Shown: positions 32,747 through 41,443 of the stretch, one piece after another
Layout of the letters: the number at the start of each line of letters is the position of its first letter
How positions within the stretch are numbered: the stretch's first letter is position 1
Translations under genes and position numbers: made by a program
Assembly: GCA_016218155.1 (NCBI GenBank)
Contig: JACREQ010000055.1
Location: 1 to 50,813 of the forward strand
Length of the DNA stretch: 50,813 bases
Reading direction: 5' to 3'
Source of the DNA: Bacteroidia bacterium
GTDB taxonomy: Bacteria > Bacteroidota > Bacteroidia > Bacteroidales > GWA2-32-17
Notes under the pieces: model-generated
What the model was told of the DNA's origin: nothing
What the model saw: the letters and a program-made list of their open reading frames with translations, nothing else
Database searches by the model: none

Positions 32747-33742
32747 TTAAAGAAAGGAAGTGTAATAGCGGTTGTTTAACTGAAAATTAAATAGAACTGT
32801 TAAAGATTCTTTAGTGTTGCAAGATTTTAAATAACAATTTTTTATAATAAAATATTTATTACTATACTCGCCATACATTAATAAATAAGCATTATTAACT
32901 TTCCCACCAAACAACACTTTTTGCAGTGAGTCTGAATTATCTAAAATTGAATTAATTTCATTTTGGCATTCATTGTTGAGTTTATTAACATTATCAATAT
33001 TATAATTAATCTTAAACGTATAATCATTAATACATTTATAAATATTTTCAGTTATTAATATGTGTTTCTTAATAAAAGTGGAATCCGTATTTTTAGTATC
33101 AATAGAATATTTTAATGCAAGATAGTTACCAACTACAGAACAAATAGCTTCGTTATATTTAATATCTATATTATATTTTTTTTGATCAATATAATTATGC
33201 ATAAGTTCATGAAATACAATAATACTTAACCCTTCCTTTGTTGATGGTAAATCATTATTTAATAATGTCATTGAGTTTAAATTACCATTTAGAATAAGAA
33301 CATGGTAACCTTTTTTCTTATATTCTTTATATTTTTCTTTTATTCTTTTAAGAACATTGTCGCTGTAAAAATCATAAGTAATGTATTTGTCCTCTTTTTT
33401 GATTTTATAACTCTTCATTAAAAATGACATTAAACTACTAATTTTCTGTTTATAGGACGGCTTCTCAACTTTATTTGGTAATGATACACCCAATATATAA
33501 AGTGAATCTTCAATTTTAGCTGAATCTGTATAAAAACTACCTTGAAGTTTAAATCCAGTTTCTTTAAAGAAATAGTTTTTGAGATCTTTTATAAATGTGG
33601 AGTCGCATTTAGAATTTGTAACAATGTTCTGGTAACTTATTGTTGTAGAATCATGATTATTAAAAGTTCTAACTTTATTGTCATTAGTATTACAACAAAT
33701 AAACAAAAAAGAGATTAATAAAAAATGAACTATAATTCTCAT
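32747..33742 (-). CDS. Hypothetical lipoprotein with HExxH motif
   Basis: The 331-residue protein is not recognised. A lipobox-like start (SFLFICC, Cys16 or Cys17) points to a lipoprotein. The segment SIIVFHELMHNYIDQKK contains HELMH (178-182), and a Glu at 198 (NEAI) follows 16 residues later, the spacing of gluzincin zinc peptidases, so a metalloprotease is plausible. The rest is Asn/Lys/Ser-rich with long polar strands and low complexity, unlike the household genes nearby. No promoter element was found upstream. The stop is 11 bases from the attC-like repeat at 32602-32735. Confidence 0.65.
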   Translation of the reverse strand: MRIIVHFLLISFLFICCNTNDNKVRTFNNHDSTTISYQNIVTNSKCDSTFIKDLKNYFFKETGFKLQGSFYTDSAKIEDSLYILGVSLPNKVEKPSYKQKISSLMSFLMKSYKIKKEDKYITYDFYSDNVLKRIKEKYKEYKKKGYHVLILNGNLNSMTLLNNDLPSTKEGLSIIVFHELMHNYIDQKKYNIDIKYNEAICSVVGNYLALKYSIDTKNTDSTFIKKHILITENIYKCINDYTFKINYNIDNVNKLNNECQNEINSILDNSDSLQKVLFGGKVNNAYLLMYGEYSNKYFIIKNCYLKSCNTKESLTVLFNFQLNNRYYTSFL

Positions 33743-33778
33743 AATATCAGTTTATTCCAAATTATTTTTAATAGTTTT

Positions 33779-33904
33779 GCATAACGTTTGAAACTACGTA
33801 ACTACTAGCAATTGTTTGCAGTCGGTGTCCGCTAAGAATTTTATTTAATGTTAAAATTGCAAAATTTCGCACATTGCTAGTTGTTTTCATAGGTGGTGTT
33901 AGCA
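33779..33904. repeat. Imperfect inverted repeat, attC-like (copy 2)
   Basis: The ends GCATAAC (33779-33785) and GTTAGCA (33898-33904) are near-complementary (TGC-TAAC arms). Inner arms AACTA-TAGCAAT and ATTGCTAGTTG-TT pair with a small bulge. The right end (GGTGGTGTTAGCACC, through 33906) is nearly the same as copy 1 and the centre shares TTGCAGTC. On the minus strand the GGTGCTAAC end begins 2 bases after the stop of the 33909-34619 gene, as an attC site would. Confidence 0.6.
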
Positions 33905-33908
33905 CCTG

Positions 33909-34619
33909 TTATTTATGATGCCGTTTATAGAATCTTTTCAATTTTTTGTTTATTTTTCGAACTGTTATATTTAAGTTTCTTTCTATTGGAAGTGTGTCAA
34001 AAGTCCTAACATAATATGGAAAAGGACGTTTTAATTGTATGAACTTTTCACTTTTAATTACTAATGCACCAAAATCCATTTCTGTTCCGCCATAATAATG
34101 GCTAACTTTTTTAACACTCCAATTACCATTAGGTTCATACGAGTAATGTGAAAAACGCTGAATAGTGTCTTTTTCTATTGCTCCAAACTCTGCAATAAGA
34201 AAATACTTATTATCAAATTTAATAGTCGTGTCTGCACGTAAACTATCATTAAGAAACACTACTTTGTCAAAAAGACCATCTTTAATATTAATTGAATTAT
34301 CACTTAAAAAATAATATACAGAACAAAAATTAAAATTTGTCTTAAAAGCATTTAGAATACCTAAATTATATTCGCTTTGTTTTTTTTCGAGTTTAATTGC
34401 TTTTTCATTCTTGCCTACTTCTTTTAAAGCTTCAATAGAATTTCTTTTTGTTTGTAATCTAATAAATAATGCACCGTCTTTTAATTTATTTATTTGTTCT
34501 TTGCTTAATATTCTATTTTGTTTCCTATTACTAATTTTATTCTTTTTAGTTGGTGTCTCTTGTCCAACCAATGATATAGAAATAAATAGAAATAATATTA
34601 AAATAATATTCTTAGGCAT
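33909..34619 (-). CDS. Hypothetical secreted protein
   Basis: The 236-residue protein is not recognised. It has a signal peptide (MPKNIILILF to LVGQ, about 20 residues) and a basic KKNKISNRKQNRIL segment after it, then alternating charged strands ending in RKINKKLKRFYKRHHK. No catalytic motif is visible. It is flanked by attC-like ends: GTTAGCACC on the minus strand is 14 bases ahead of its start (34634-34642) and GGTGCTAAC follows its stop by 2 bases. This cassette-like layout is the main reason to keep it as a real gene. Confidence 0.6.
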   Translation of the reverse strand: MPKNIILILFLFISISLVGQETPTKKNKISNRKQNRILSKEQINKLKDGALFIRLQTKRNSIEALKEVGKNEKAIKLEKKQSEYNLGILNAFKTNFNFCSVYYFLSDNSINIKDGLFDKVVFLNDSLRADTTIKFDNKYFLIAEFGAIEKDTIQRFSHYSYEPNGNWSVKKVSHYYGGTEMDFGALVIKSEKFIQLKRPFPYYVRTFDTLPIERNLNITVRKINKKLKRFYKRHHK

Positions 34620-34633
34620 TTGTTTTAATAATT

Positions 34634-34644
34634 GGTGCTAACAC
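34634..34644. repeat. attC-like half-site ahead of the 33909-34619 gene
   Basis: GGTGCTAACAC on the plus strand is the exact inverse of the right end of copy 2 (GTGTTAGCACC at 33896-33906). The gene between them is therefore bounded by matching ends. A full second arm was not found in 34645-34728. Confidence 0.5.
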
Positions 34645-34728
34645 ATCGCTACTCTTACATTAATAATTTGCAATCATTTAATATCAAAAATATGCATTAA
34701 CAAATTATAAAACAAAAAAATAAAGCTG

Positions 34729-35013
34729 TTATTTAACTTTTGTTCTTCTTCTGCGTAGTTTTGTTTGCGATTTGTTAAATGATGCAGGGAAATACTTTTC
34801 ATGAATTTTCGGAATAACATCAAGGAGAATTAAAACTATTCCAACAAGAATTATTAACCCAATAAAAATATACATGCCCGGAGCCCATAATTTAATTCTC
34901 CATGGAGAAATATATGTCCTTATATAAGTCAAAAAAAGTCCAATTAATCCTAGTCCAATAACTTTTAAACCAATTTTTATGTTATCGTTTGGTATTAATT
35001 TAAATAGCTTCAT
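34729..35013 (-). CDS. Small hypothetical membrane protein
   Basis: The 94-residue protein has two predicted transmembrane helices (about 15-33, GLKVIGLGLIGLFLTYI, and about 46-66, GMYIFIGLIILVGIVLILL) and a strongly basic C-terminus (KSQTKLRRRRTKVK). It is not recognised. It has its own -7 element (35039-35046) and so can be a normal chromosomal gene whose transcript might also run into the downstream accessory genes. Confidence 0.65.
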   Translation of the reverse strand: MKLFKLIPNDNIKIGLKVIGLGLIGLFLTYIRTYISPWRIKLWAPGMYIFIGLIILVGIVLILLDVIPKIHEKYFPASFNKSQTKLRRRRTKVK

Positions 35014-35038
35014 TTAACTAGTAAAATTTCAGATTCTG

Positions 35039-35046
35039 CAAATTTA
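35039..35046 (-). promoter_or_regulatory. -7 promoter element for the 94-residue membrane protein
   Basis: On the minus strand this reads TAAATTTG (consensus TAnnTTTG), 25 bases ahead of the start at 35013. It is the only clear minus-strand -7 match found ahead of the 31924-35013 genes. Confidence 0.4.
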
Positions 35047-35114
35047 CATTATTAAATAAATGATTATTTTTTTAACAGTGCTTTTTAAATTATAAATGGT
35101 ATAAAATAAAACTT

Positions 35115-35122
35115 TAACTTTG
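35115..35122 (+). promoter_or_regulatory. -7 promoter element for the alpha-oxoamine synthase
   Basis: TAACTTTG matches TAnnTTTG and precedes the ATG at 35151 by 28 bases. Confidence 0.5.
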
Positions 35123-35150
35123 CACAAAAATTAACTAAACCCTTTTAGCA

Positions 35151-36395
35151 ATGGATATTTTTGATAAAATCAAAGACCAGAAAGGTCAACTAGGTCAATA
35201 CCAGAGCGTTGCTCATGGCTATTTTGCTTTTCCAAAATTGGAAGGTGAAATTGCTCCACGTATGAAATTTCGCGGAAAAGAAGTTTTAACATGGAGTTTG
35301 AATAATTATTTGGGTCTGGCTAATCATCCTGAAGTTAGAAAAGCTGATGCAGATGCAGCTGAAAAGTGGGGAATGGCATACCCAATGGGAGCAAGAATGA
35401 TGTCAGGTCATACTTCAATTCATGAAGAATTAGAACAAAAACTTGCTCAGTTTGTAGGTAAAGAAGATGCATACTTATTAAACTTTGGATATCAGGGAAT
35501 GGTATCAATTATTGATGCATTAGTAAATCGTAATGATGTTATTGTTTATGATAGCGAGGCACATGCCTGTATTATGGATGGGCTAAGATTACATATCGGA
35601 AAACGTTTTGTTTACCCTCATAACGATATCGAAAGATTACGTCACCAATTAGAACATGCAAAAAAAGTAGTTGAAAAAACCAATGGTGGTATTTTGGTAA
35701 TAACCGAAGGAGTATTCGGAATGGCTGGCGATTTAGGTAAATTAAAAGAAATAGTTGAACTTAAAAAAGAATACGATTTTAGATTCTTGGTTGATGATGC
35801 TCATGGTTTTGGAACTATGGGTGCAACAGGAGCTGGAACAGGTGAACATTTTGGTGTTCAGGATGGCATAGATATTTATTTTTCAACTTTTGCTAAATCC
35901 ATGGCAGGTATCGGTGGTTTTGTTGCTTCAACCGAAATGGTTGTTGATTACCTAAGATATAATATGCGTTCTCAGATTTATGCAAAATCTCTTCCAATGC
36001 CTATGGTTATTGGTGCTTTAAAACGTTTGGAGCTTTTGCAAAATCATCCTGAAATTCGTGAACATTTATGGAATGTTGTAAAAAGATTACAATCAGGATT
36101 AAAAGCAGAAGGACTTAACCTTGGTAAAACAGAATCGTGTGTAACTCCTGTTTTCCTTGATGGAGGTATTCCTGAAGCAACAAATCTTTCTTTTGATTTA
36201 AGAGAAAATTATGGTGTGTTCTGTTCTATAGTAATATATCCTGTTGTTCCTAAGGATGTTATTATGTTAAGGGTTATACCAACTGCAGCACATACTTTTG
36301 AAGATGTAGATTATACTATTAAAGCTTTTAAAGCTGTAAAAGAAAATTTAGCTGCTAATAAATATTCAAAAGAAACATTGGCTAAAGTAAGATAA
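35151..36395 (+). CDS. Alpha-oxoamine synthase, serine palmitoyltransferase-like
   Basis: The 414-residue PLP enzyme of aminotransferase class II has SLNNYLGLANHPEV, GARMMSGHTSIHEELE, YDSEAHACIMDG, the cofactor Asp in VDDAHGFGTMG, and the PLP-lysine region FSTFAKSMAGIGGFV, as in KBL, BioF and SPT. The start MDIFDKIKDQKG and the length match the Bacteroidota branch linked to sphingolipid synthesis, so condensation of serine with an acyl-CoA is the best guess; 2-amino-3-ketobutyrate CoA ligase or BioF is the alternative. It stands alone with its own promoter and terminator. Confidence 0.82.
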   Translation: MDIFDKIKDQKGQLGQYQSVAHGYFAFPKLEGEIAPRMKFRGKEVLTWSLNNYLGLANHPEVRKADADAAEKWGMAYPMGARMMSGHTSIHEELEQKLAQFVGKEDAYLLNFGYQGMVSIIDALVNRNDVIVYDSEAHACIMDGLRLHIGKRFVYPHNDIERLRHQLEHAKKVVEKTNGGILVITEGVFGMAGDLGKLKEIVELKKEYDFRFLVDDAHGFGTMGATGAGTGEHFGVQDGIDIYFSTFAKSMAGIGGFVASTEMVVDYLRYNMRSQIYAKSLPMPMVIGALKRLELLQNHPEIREHLWNVVKRLQSGLKAEGLNLGKTESCVTPVFLDGGIPEATNLSFDLRENYGVFCSIVIYPVVPKDVIMLRVIPTAAHTFEDVDYTIKAFKAVKENLAANKYSKETLAKVR

Positions 36396-36415
36396 TTCTA
36401 AAATTGAAATATTTG

Positions 36416-36446
36416 AAAGGCTTCCTGAAAAGGAGGCCTTTTTTTA
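36416..36446 (+). terminator. Intrinsic terminator after the alpha-oxoamine synthase
   Basis: AAAGGCTTCC pairs with GGAGGCCTTT (one T-G wobble) around TGAAAA, followed by a run of T. It sits 20 bases after the stop. Confidence 0.9.
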
Positions 36447-36499
36447 ATGCTTACTTATTGTCGTTTTAGTTATTGGGATTGAAAATCCTCAATTATAAT

Positions 36500-36605
36500 C
36501 ATCTGGATTACAACTTATTTTAGCGAAGCTAAATCCAGATGAGCTAAGTAAATCCAGATGAGCTGAGTATGAAGTAAGGTCATCCTTCGAGAGCCTCAGG
36601 ATGAC
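36500..36605. repeat. Inverted, direct and REP-like repeats
   Basis: CATCTGGATT (36500-36509) pairs with AATCCAGATG (36532-36541). AATCCAGATGAGCT then recurs about 20 bases later. At 36579-36605 a hairpin GTCATCC...GGATGAC has the core CTTCGAGAGCCTCAG, the same family as the pair at 17359-17415. The stretch lies between convergent genes. Confidence 0.6.
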
Positions 36606-36614
36606 GAGTTGGTT

Positions 36615-37718
36615 TTATTTTTTCATCAACTGCATTTCAATTCTATCAATTTCTTTTGTAAGTAAATTTTCTTCGGGATTTAAATATAAATTAGAATATA
36701 CAGAAAGCTTTGCTATAGCATCGTTAATATTAAATTCATCCTGTTTTATTTCAACAAACATTTTTCGTACAGAATAATATTCGGCAAGATATTCCTGTTC
36801 TGTTTGTCCGGGTGTGGGAACTAAAATAGCTGAGCGTTTTAATGCAATTAAATCCATAATAGTTGTGTAGCCCGATCGGCTTATAATATATGTAGAATTA
36901 TTAATTGCTTCTCTCATTTGGGTAGTATTCAGATGTGAAATAACCACAACATTATTAATTTCTTGTCTTTCTTGTACCTCTGTTGGTTTTCCTTTTACAA
37001 TTAAACATTTGCATTTTAACTGCTGCATTTGTTTTAAAAGAATTTTTTCAAAATTTGTGCGTTGAGGTTCGGGACCGCTAATAATTGCCATTATTTCAAA
37101 TTTTTCAATAAAATCTTTTTTGTTTGATTTGTTTTCGTCGTTAAATCTTGAAAGTAATCCTACAAAAGATGTTTTTCCGTTTAATGAATATTTATGCGAA
37201 AGGTCGCCGGCAATATATGGCATGTTTTCGTTATCTGGAATCCAGCAACGATTGTATTTATAAATAAAAAACCTATTAATTCTGTAAATTAAATATTCTG
37301 CAAATTGTAACTTCTTTGGCATTTTAATCATTACCTGATGAGTAATAAAAACTGAATAAGTGGATTTACTCCATAAACCAAAACGATTATCAGAAATTAC
37401 TAAATCAATATTATACTTTTTAATGATTTTTTTTAAATGGCAATGTTCCTTTTTTATAGAAAACAACAATTTTGGGAAAAGTTTAAAAATATGAAATGCC
37501 ATTGAACCATTTTTGGGATAAGTAATTTTTAAGCTGGAAAAAGGTTCGTGTTCAATATTGGGGAATTCGTTTTTAAATAATTCAATAGTGCTTTTACTTC
37601 CTGCTACTATAACATTGTGCCCTCTTTTAATAAGTTCGCGGATGATGGGAATATCTCTGGTGGCATGACCAAGTCCCCAATCAAGTGGACAAACTAATAT
37701 GTTTAATTTTTTGTTCAA
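36615..37718 (-). CDS. Glycosyltransferase, MurG-like GT-B fold
   Basis: The 367-residue protein begins with LNILVCPLDWGLGHATRD, the Gly-rich, HxxR-like start of GT28/GT1 enzymes, and has the C-terminal donor site YIISRSGYTTIMDLIALKR and PTPGQTEQEYLAEY, close to MurG and similar UDP-sugar transferases. It is expected to transfer a sugar to an envelope lipid or glycan; the acceptor is unknown. The start is a TTG (37716-37718), since no ATG is found near the N-terminal motif. It begins 1 base after the stop of the radical SAM gene, so the pair is likely one operon. Confidence 0.82.
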   Translation of the reverse strand: MNKKLNILVCPLDWGLGHATRDIPIIRELIKRGHNVIVAGSKSTIELFKNEFPNIEHEPFSSLKITYPKNGSMAFHIFKLFPKLLFSIKKEHCHLKKIIKKYNIDLVISDNRFGLWSKSTYSVFITHQVMIKMPKKLQFAEYLIYRINRFFIYKYNRCWIPDNENMPYIAGDLSHKYSLNGKTSFVGLLSRFNDENKSNKKDFIEKFEIMAIISGPEPQRTNFEKILLKQMQQLKCKCLIVKGKPTEVQERQEINNVVVISHLNTTQMREAINNSTYIISRSGYTTIMDLIALKRSAILVPTPGQTEQEYLAEYYSVRKMFVEIKQDEFNINDAIAKLSVYSNLYLNPEENLLTKEIDRIEMQLMKK

Positions 37719-37719
37719 T

Positions 37720-38493
37720 TTAAAAAGCCATTTGAACAGGAATATTGTTAAGTCTTATTTTTTGAGCAATTATTTCTAATTCTTCAGATTGAATTTTTAT
37801 TAATTTTTTTGCAGGTGGCTCCCTGTCGATTGAATAAATCATCACATTTACCGGATTAAGATTTTTTACAACTTCTATCCATTTATTTAATTCTTCGTCA
37901 GAAGTGTTATCAACATTATTCCCATTAATTTCACCTTTTAAAAACATTGTTTGAACAATAATATTGTTTTTAAAGTTGTTAAGATTATCAATATAATTTT
38001 GAAAATTAAAAGAAAGAGGAGGGTTATTTATTAACCTGAAAGTCTTTTCAATTGCTGAGTCAAGTTTTAAAATTGGTAGATCAATTTTTTTTAATGCAGA
38101 TAATATTTTTGTATTTCCTAAAGTAGTTGCATTACTTAAAACAGCAATTTTTTTATTTGGAAAGTATTTATTTCTAAGTGAAATAACATCGTCAATAATT
38201 TCAGAAAATTGTGGATGAAGAGTTGGCTCTCCGTTACCTGCAAAGGTTAAAACATCAAGTGATTCGTTATTCTCTTTTATTTCTATTAGTCGCGATTCGA
38301 GTGCGTCATAAACATTTTCTCTTTTGTTAAATCCTGTTGATGGTAATTCATCAGGATTCCAGCCACACTCGCAATAAACACAATTAAAACTACAAATTTT
38401 TGAATTAACAGGTAACAAATTAATACCAAGCGAAAATCCTAATCTTCTGCTTTTAATAGGACCAAAAATTATATCATGAAATAATAAAGACAT
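37720..38493 (-). CDS. Radical SAM protein, TYW1/COG0731-like
   Basis: The 257-residue protein has the radical SAM cluster motif CSFNCVYCECG (CxxxCxxC), then LTFAGNGEPTLHP, the SAM-binding GGE-like region, and IAVLSNATTL with a partial TIM barrel. The start FGPIKSRRLGFSLGINLLP is that of COG0731-type proteins, whose relatives act on tRNA wybutosine or on unknown substrates. It is first in an operon with the glycosyltransferase. The upstream gap carries a 21-bp near-palindrome (38516-38536) that may regulate the pair. Confidence 0.85.
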   Translation of the reverse strand: MSLLFHDIIFGPIKSRRLGFSLGINLLPVNSKICSFNCVYCECGWNPDELPSTGFNKRENVYDALESRLIEIKENNESLDVLTFAGNGEPTLHPQFSEIIDDVISLRNKYFPNKKIAVLSNATTLGNTKILSALKKIDLPILKLDSAIEKTFRLINNPPLSFNFQNYIDNLNNFKNNIIVQTMFLKGEINGNNVDNTSDEELNKWIEVVKNLNPVNVMIYSIDREPPAKKLIKIQSEELEIIAQKIRLNNIPVQMAF

Positions 38494-38515
38494 TTTAATA
38501 ATTTAAAATATTATT

Positions 38516-38536
38516 GATGTAAATGTACATTACATC
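38516..38536. promoter_or_regulatory. Near-palindrome upstream of the radical SAM operon
   Basis: GATGTAA and TTACATC (7-bp arms) flank ATGTACA, whose TGTACA is itself a palindrome. The site lies 23 bases before the ATG, where an operator would overlap the promoter. A -7-like element with one extra T (TATCTTTTG, minus) borders it. Confidence 0.45.
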
Positions 38537-38641
38537 AAAAGATAAACAAAATGTTATGGAAAAAACATATTAAGGCGTAAGTTAATGACGAGTAATGGTA
38601 TAAAGAAGAAAAGTAGAGTCTGTTTAAATCTTTAACAATAA

Positions 38642-39937
38642 TTATTGCTTGATAATTTTTTTGACAACAACAGGCATACCTTCGGCTTTTATTTTAACAA
38701 AATATACGCCCGGACTAAAACTGCTAATTGGCAGAATAAAATTTTCGTTACCCTGGCAGGTAAAGTTATCGCTTAGTAAAACATTGCTTCCTGATAAATT
38801 TCCTACTTCAATAGAAATTGTTGTTAATTTTTCAGTAGTTATATTTAATATCACACTTTCATGTGCTGGGTTCGGGAAAATATTAATGTTATTTTCGAAA
38901 TCAGTAAATAATTCATCCTGAATATTACTGTAAATACTACTGGAACCAATAAATAATGATGTGCTTGCATGAGTAGCAGATGATGCCTGCATATTTAGAA
39001 TAGTTGGAATTGTAACTAAGCCGGCTTTCTCAGGTGATATTTTGTATATTCTTATCGGTAAATTTTTAAATTGAAAACAGCCAAGGCTATCTGAAACTGC
39101 ATATCTGATAGGCTCATTATTAGAGTTTAATAACAATACAGACATATTTGGTGCTAATTCCAGATTAATTAATCCAGGGCTGTTATTGCCAAACCAGTTA
39201 TTGCAATAGATATTATATTCGAATGTATTTGGATCGGCTACATGTAAAAAACCTGATATAGTATCAGGACCATATAATATTTCGTTATTACAACTTAGGT
39301 TTATATTTTTATTGTAAAGTGAATTGTTTACCAGATCAATTGAGGCAGAATTCTGCCATTTAGTATTATTTCCAAAATATGTAGGTAAATAAGATGGGTA
39401 ATAATTAATATCCAAATTAAAATTTGGAATGCAATAAGTAGTGTATTCACCAGAATTTAATTGGTTAAATTCATAATGTCCATTATTTAATTGACAGTAC
39501 CTTATTGCTGTATAATGATTATTAACTTCCTTTAATAAAACAACAATTCCAGAAGGCAATAAAACTGAACCCGCAAATACATTACCTGAAATTGAATAAT
39601 AGAGTGATGAAGTGTCTAATTCTGAACTTCCAACTTTTATAGTATCGCAAAAAGTATTTTCGCAATTATCTTCTGTAATAATAGTAAGACAGGCAACATA
39701 TGAGCCTCTTTCCATGTACACATGCCTTGGATTTGGCTGGTTTGATGAAGTGCCATCACCAAAATCCCATTGCCAGTTAATTACTTTTGGTCCGGCATAT
39801 GCTTTATTTGTAAAATCAATTAATTGGTTAACAGAGTTAACTTCATAAATATAAGTAACGTCACAAAGTGATTTTTGCTGAGCAACTCCTGTAATTGTAA
39901 GTGCTAATATTTGAATAAGATATAGTATTCTTTTCAT
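38642..39937 (-). CDS. PKD-domain T9SS type A cargo protein
   Basis: The 431-residue protein has a signal peptide (MKRILYLIQI to GVAQ), a PKD domain (about 30-105: WQWDFGDGTSSNQPNPRHVY, GSYVACLTI), Cna B/CarboxypepD-like beta segments with SGNVFAGSVLLPSGIVVLL and VSDSLGCFQFKNLPI, and a type A sorting domain (INIFPNPAHESVILNI to VVKKIIKQ). It is a surface or released protein. It is the last gene of the sigma/barrel/cargo run and follows the barrel protein by 6 bases. Confidence 0.85.
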   Translation of the reverse strand: MKRILYLIQILALTITGVAQQKSLCDVTYIYEVNSVNQLIDFTNKAYAGPKVINWQWDFGDGTSSNQPNPRHVYMERGSYVACLTIITEDNCENTFCDTIKVGSSELDTSSLYYSISGNVFAGSVLLPSGIVVLLKEVNNHYTAIRYCQLNNGHYEFNQLNSGEYTTYCIPNFNLDINYYPSYLPTYFGNNTKWQNSASIDLVNNSLYNKNINLSCNNEILYGPDTISGFLHVADPNTFEYNIYCNNWFGNNSPGLINLELAPNMSVLLLNSNNEPIRYAVSDSLGCFQFKNLPIRIYKISPEKAGLVTIPTILNMQASSATHASTSLFIGSSSIYSNIQDELFTDFENNINIFPNPAHESVILNITTEKLTTISIEVGNLSGSNVLLSDNFTCQGNENFILPISSFSPGVYFVKIKAEGMPVVVKKIIKQ

Positions 39938-39943
39938 AATAAA

Positions 39944-41443
39944 TTATTTAAAGTTATATCTAATTCCTAATTTAATTCCTAAATTATTAAAACGCTGATT
40001 AATTATATTGTCTTTTTTGTATAAAGATAATAAATTAAACCTATAAACCGGTGCCGCAATTATAGAAATATTTTTCGAAGCATCATAAGCTGCCTCAATA
40101 CCGACTATACCTGAAAACATTATTTTTCTGGTAGTTTTATTTTTTACATTTATTGTTCCAACTTCAGAATAAGGAGAAGGTAAGTTACCCGAAACAGATG
40201 TTAGAATTCCTGTAATAATTCCACCTCTAAGTGTGAAATTTAATTTTCCCTGACTAATTGTATAACCTGCAATTAATGGAATTTCAAAATATGAGAAAGT
40301 ATTTATTGTTTTTTTGTGATCTATGGTATTCTTTTGTATTACCTGAGGTTTTGTTATTGTGTCAAAAGTTGTAATAAGTGTAGAGTCCTGAATTGTAATC
40401 CAGACAGAATCGCCATTTAATAAGAGACTATCTAAGTTAAGAACTTCAATTTCGAAGTAGTTATAATCATAATCAGGAATAATTTCAGTAACAATCGACG
40501 TAAAATACTTTGTATTTAAATATTTGTAATCTGGTTTATCGGTTAAACGAGTATATGAAAATCCTGTCTGAAATGAAAAATTTAAGTGTTTTGCCTGTAC
40601 TAATAAACCGCCTGATAATGTTAGATTAGCTTTCGAGCCGCCATAATTTTTACTAAAGCTGTTAATTTCGGAATCATTGATTTTGTATGTTGAGCTTCCA
40701 AACATTGGTGTAACAAAGCCTTCAACAGACCAATGCCATTTTTTATTGTTAAAATCAAATTCAAGTCGGCTTTTTAATGAAGAATCAGAAAAAGATTCGG
40801 GGATAAGCTTGGGGTTACGATGTAACATTTTTAATAAACCGGAATAATCACGAACATGCAATTCGGTAAATAATTCATCGTTATCTATTATTGGTTCATG
40901 AACTGATACTTTATTGTTAATGAGGTTATTAGTATTGTTAAATTTTTCTTTTTTAACTGCAGTTTGATTTTTTTTGTTTAATTCTTTTACAATAATAACT
41001 TCTTCATTATTAGTAGTATTCGGATTACTAACTTTTGCATTTACTGAATTATGAATTATTGATACTTCGGTTAAAGTATTTGAATTGTTTATAGTATTTG
41101 TTTTGGTGTTTTTTTCAATTGGTGAATTAGTAAATAAAAAATCTTTATCGGAATAATTATAGCTTGTAAATATCAATGTTGAGCAAACAACTAAAATTGC
41201 AGACAAGTAATATACATTAAAACTTAATGGTGAGAAAACAATAAAATCTTTAAACCAAAGTCTGAATGCAATTTTTCTCCATGCTTTACTTGTTGGTTGA
41301 ACGGTATAGTTATAGAATGCATTCTGAATATTAGAATACCACAGATTAGAATTTACGCCTTCCCAAACTTTTTGAGTTGGCTCAACATTCAAATTGTCGA
41401 AATTATTTTTAAATAAATCTTCTATATTTTGTTTACCGCTCAT
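39944..41443 (-). CDS. Membrane-anchored beta-barrel protein downstream of an ECF sigma factor
   Basis: The 499-residue protein has an unusual layout. The first ~75 residues carry two copies of a P-T-x-K-x-W motif (EPTQKVWEGVNSNLW, QPTSKAWRKIAFRLW), like cytoplasmic anti-sigma parts. A single transmembrane helix follows (about 76-95, NVYYLSAILVVCSTLIF), then an Asn/Thr/Lys-rich linker (to about 190) and beta strands to the end (GIEAAYDASKNISIIAAP, GIKLGIRYNFK), which look like an outer-membrane barrel. Its start overlaps the sigma factor gene by 11 bases. It may sense at the outer membrane and hold the sigma factor; the family is common in Bacteroidota but its role is unproven. Confidence 0.72.
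   Translation of the reverse strand: MSGKQNIEDLFKNNFDNLNVEPTQKVWEGVNSNLWYSNIQNAFYNYTVQPTSKAWRKIAFRLWFKDFIVFSPLSFNVYYLSAILVVCSTLIFTSYNYSDKDFLFTNSPIEKNTKTNTINNSNTLTEVSIIHNSVNAKVSNPNTTNNEEVIIVKELNKKNQTAVKKEKFNNTNNLINNKVSVHEPIIDNDELFTELHVRDYSGLLKMLHRNPKLIPESFSDSSLKSRLEFDFNNKKWHWSVEGFVTPMFGSSTYKINDSEINSFSKNYGGSKANLTLSGGLLVQAKHLNFSFQTGFSYTRLTDKPDYKYLNTKYFTSIVTEIIPDYDYNYFEIEVLNLDSLLLNGDSVWITIQDSTLITTFDTITKPQVIQKNTIDHKKTINTFSYFEIPLIAGYTISQGKLNFTLRGGIITGILTSVSGNLPSPYSEVGTINVKNKTTRKIMFSGIVGIEAAYDASKNISIIAAPVYRFNLLSLYKKDNIINQRFNNLGIKLGIRYNFK

Noticed and set aside
31474-34728. Integron integrase, transposase or phage genes
   Set aside because: None found in either strand; the cassette idea rests only on repeats and gene layout.
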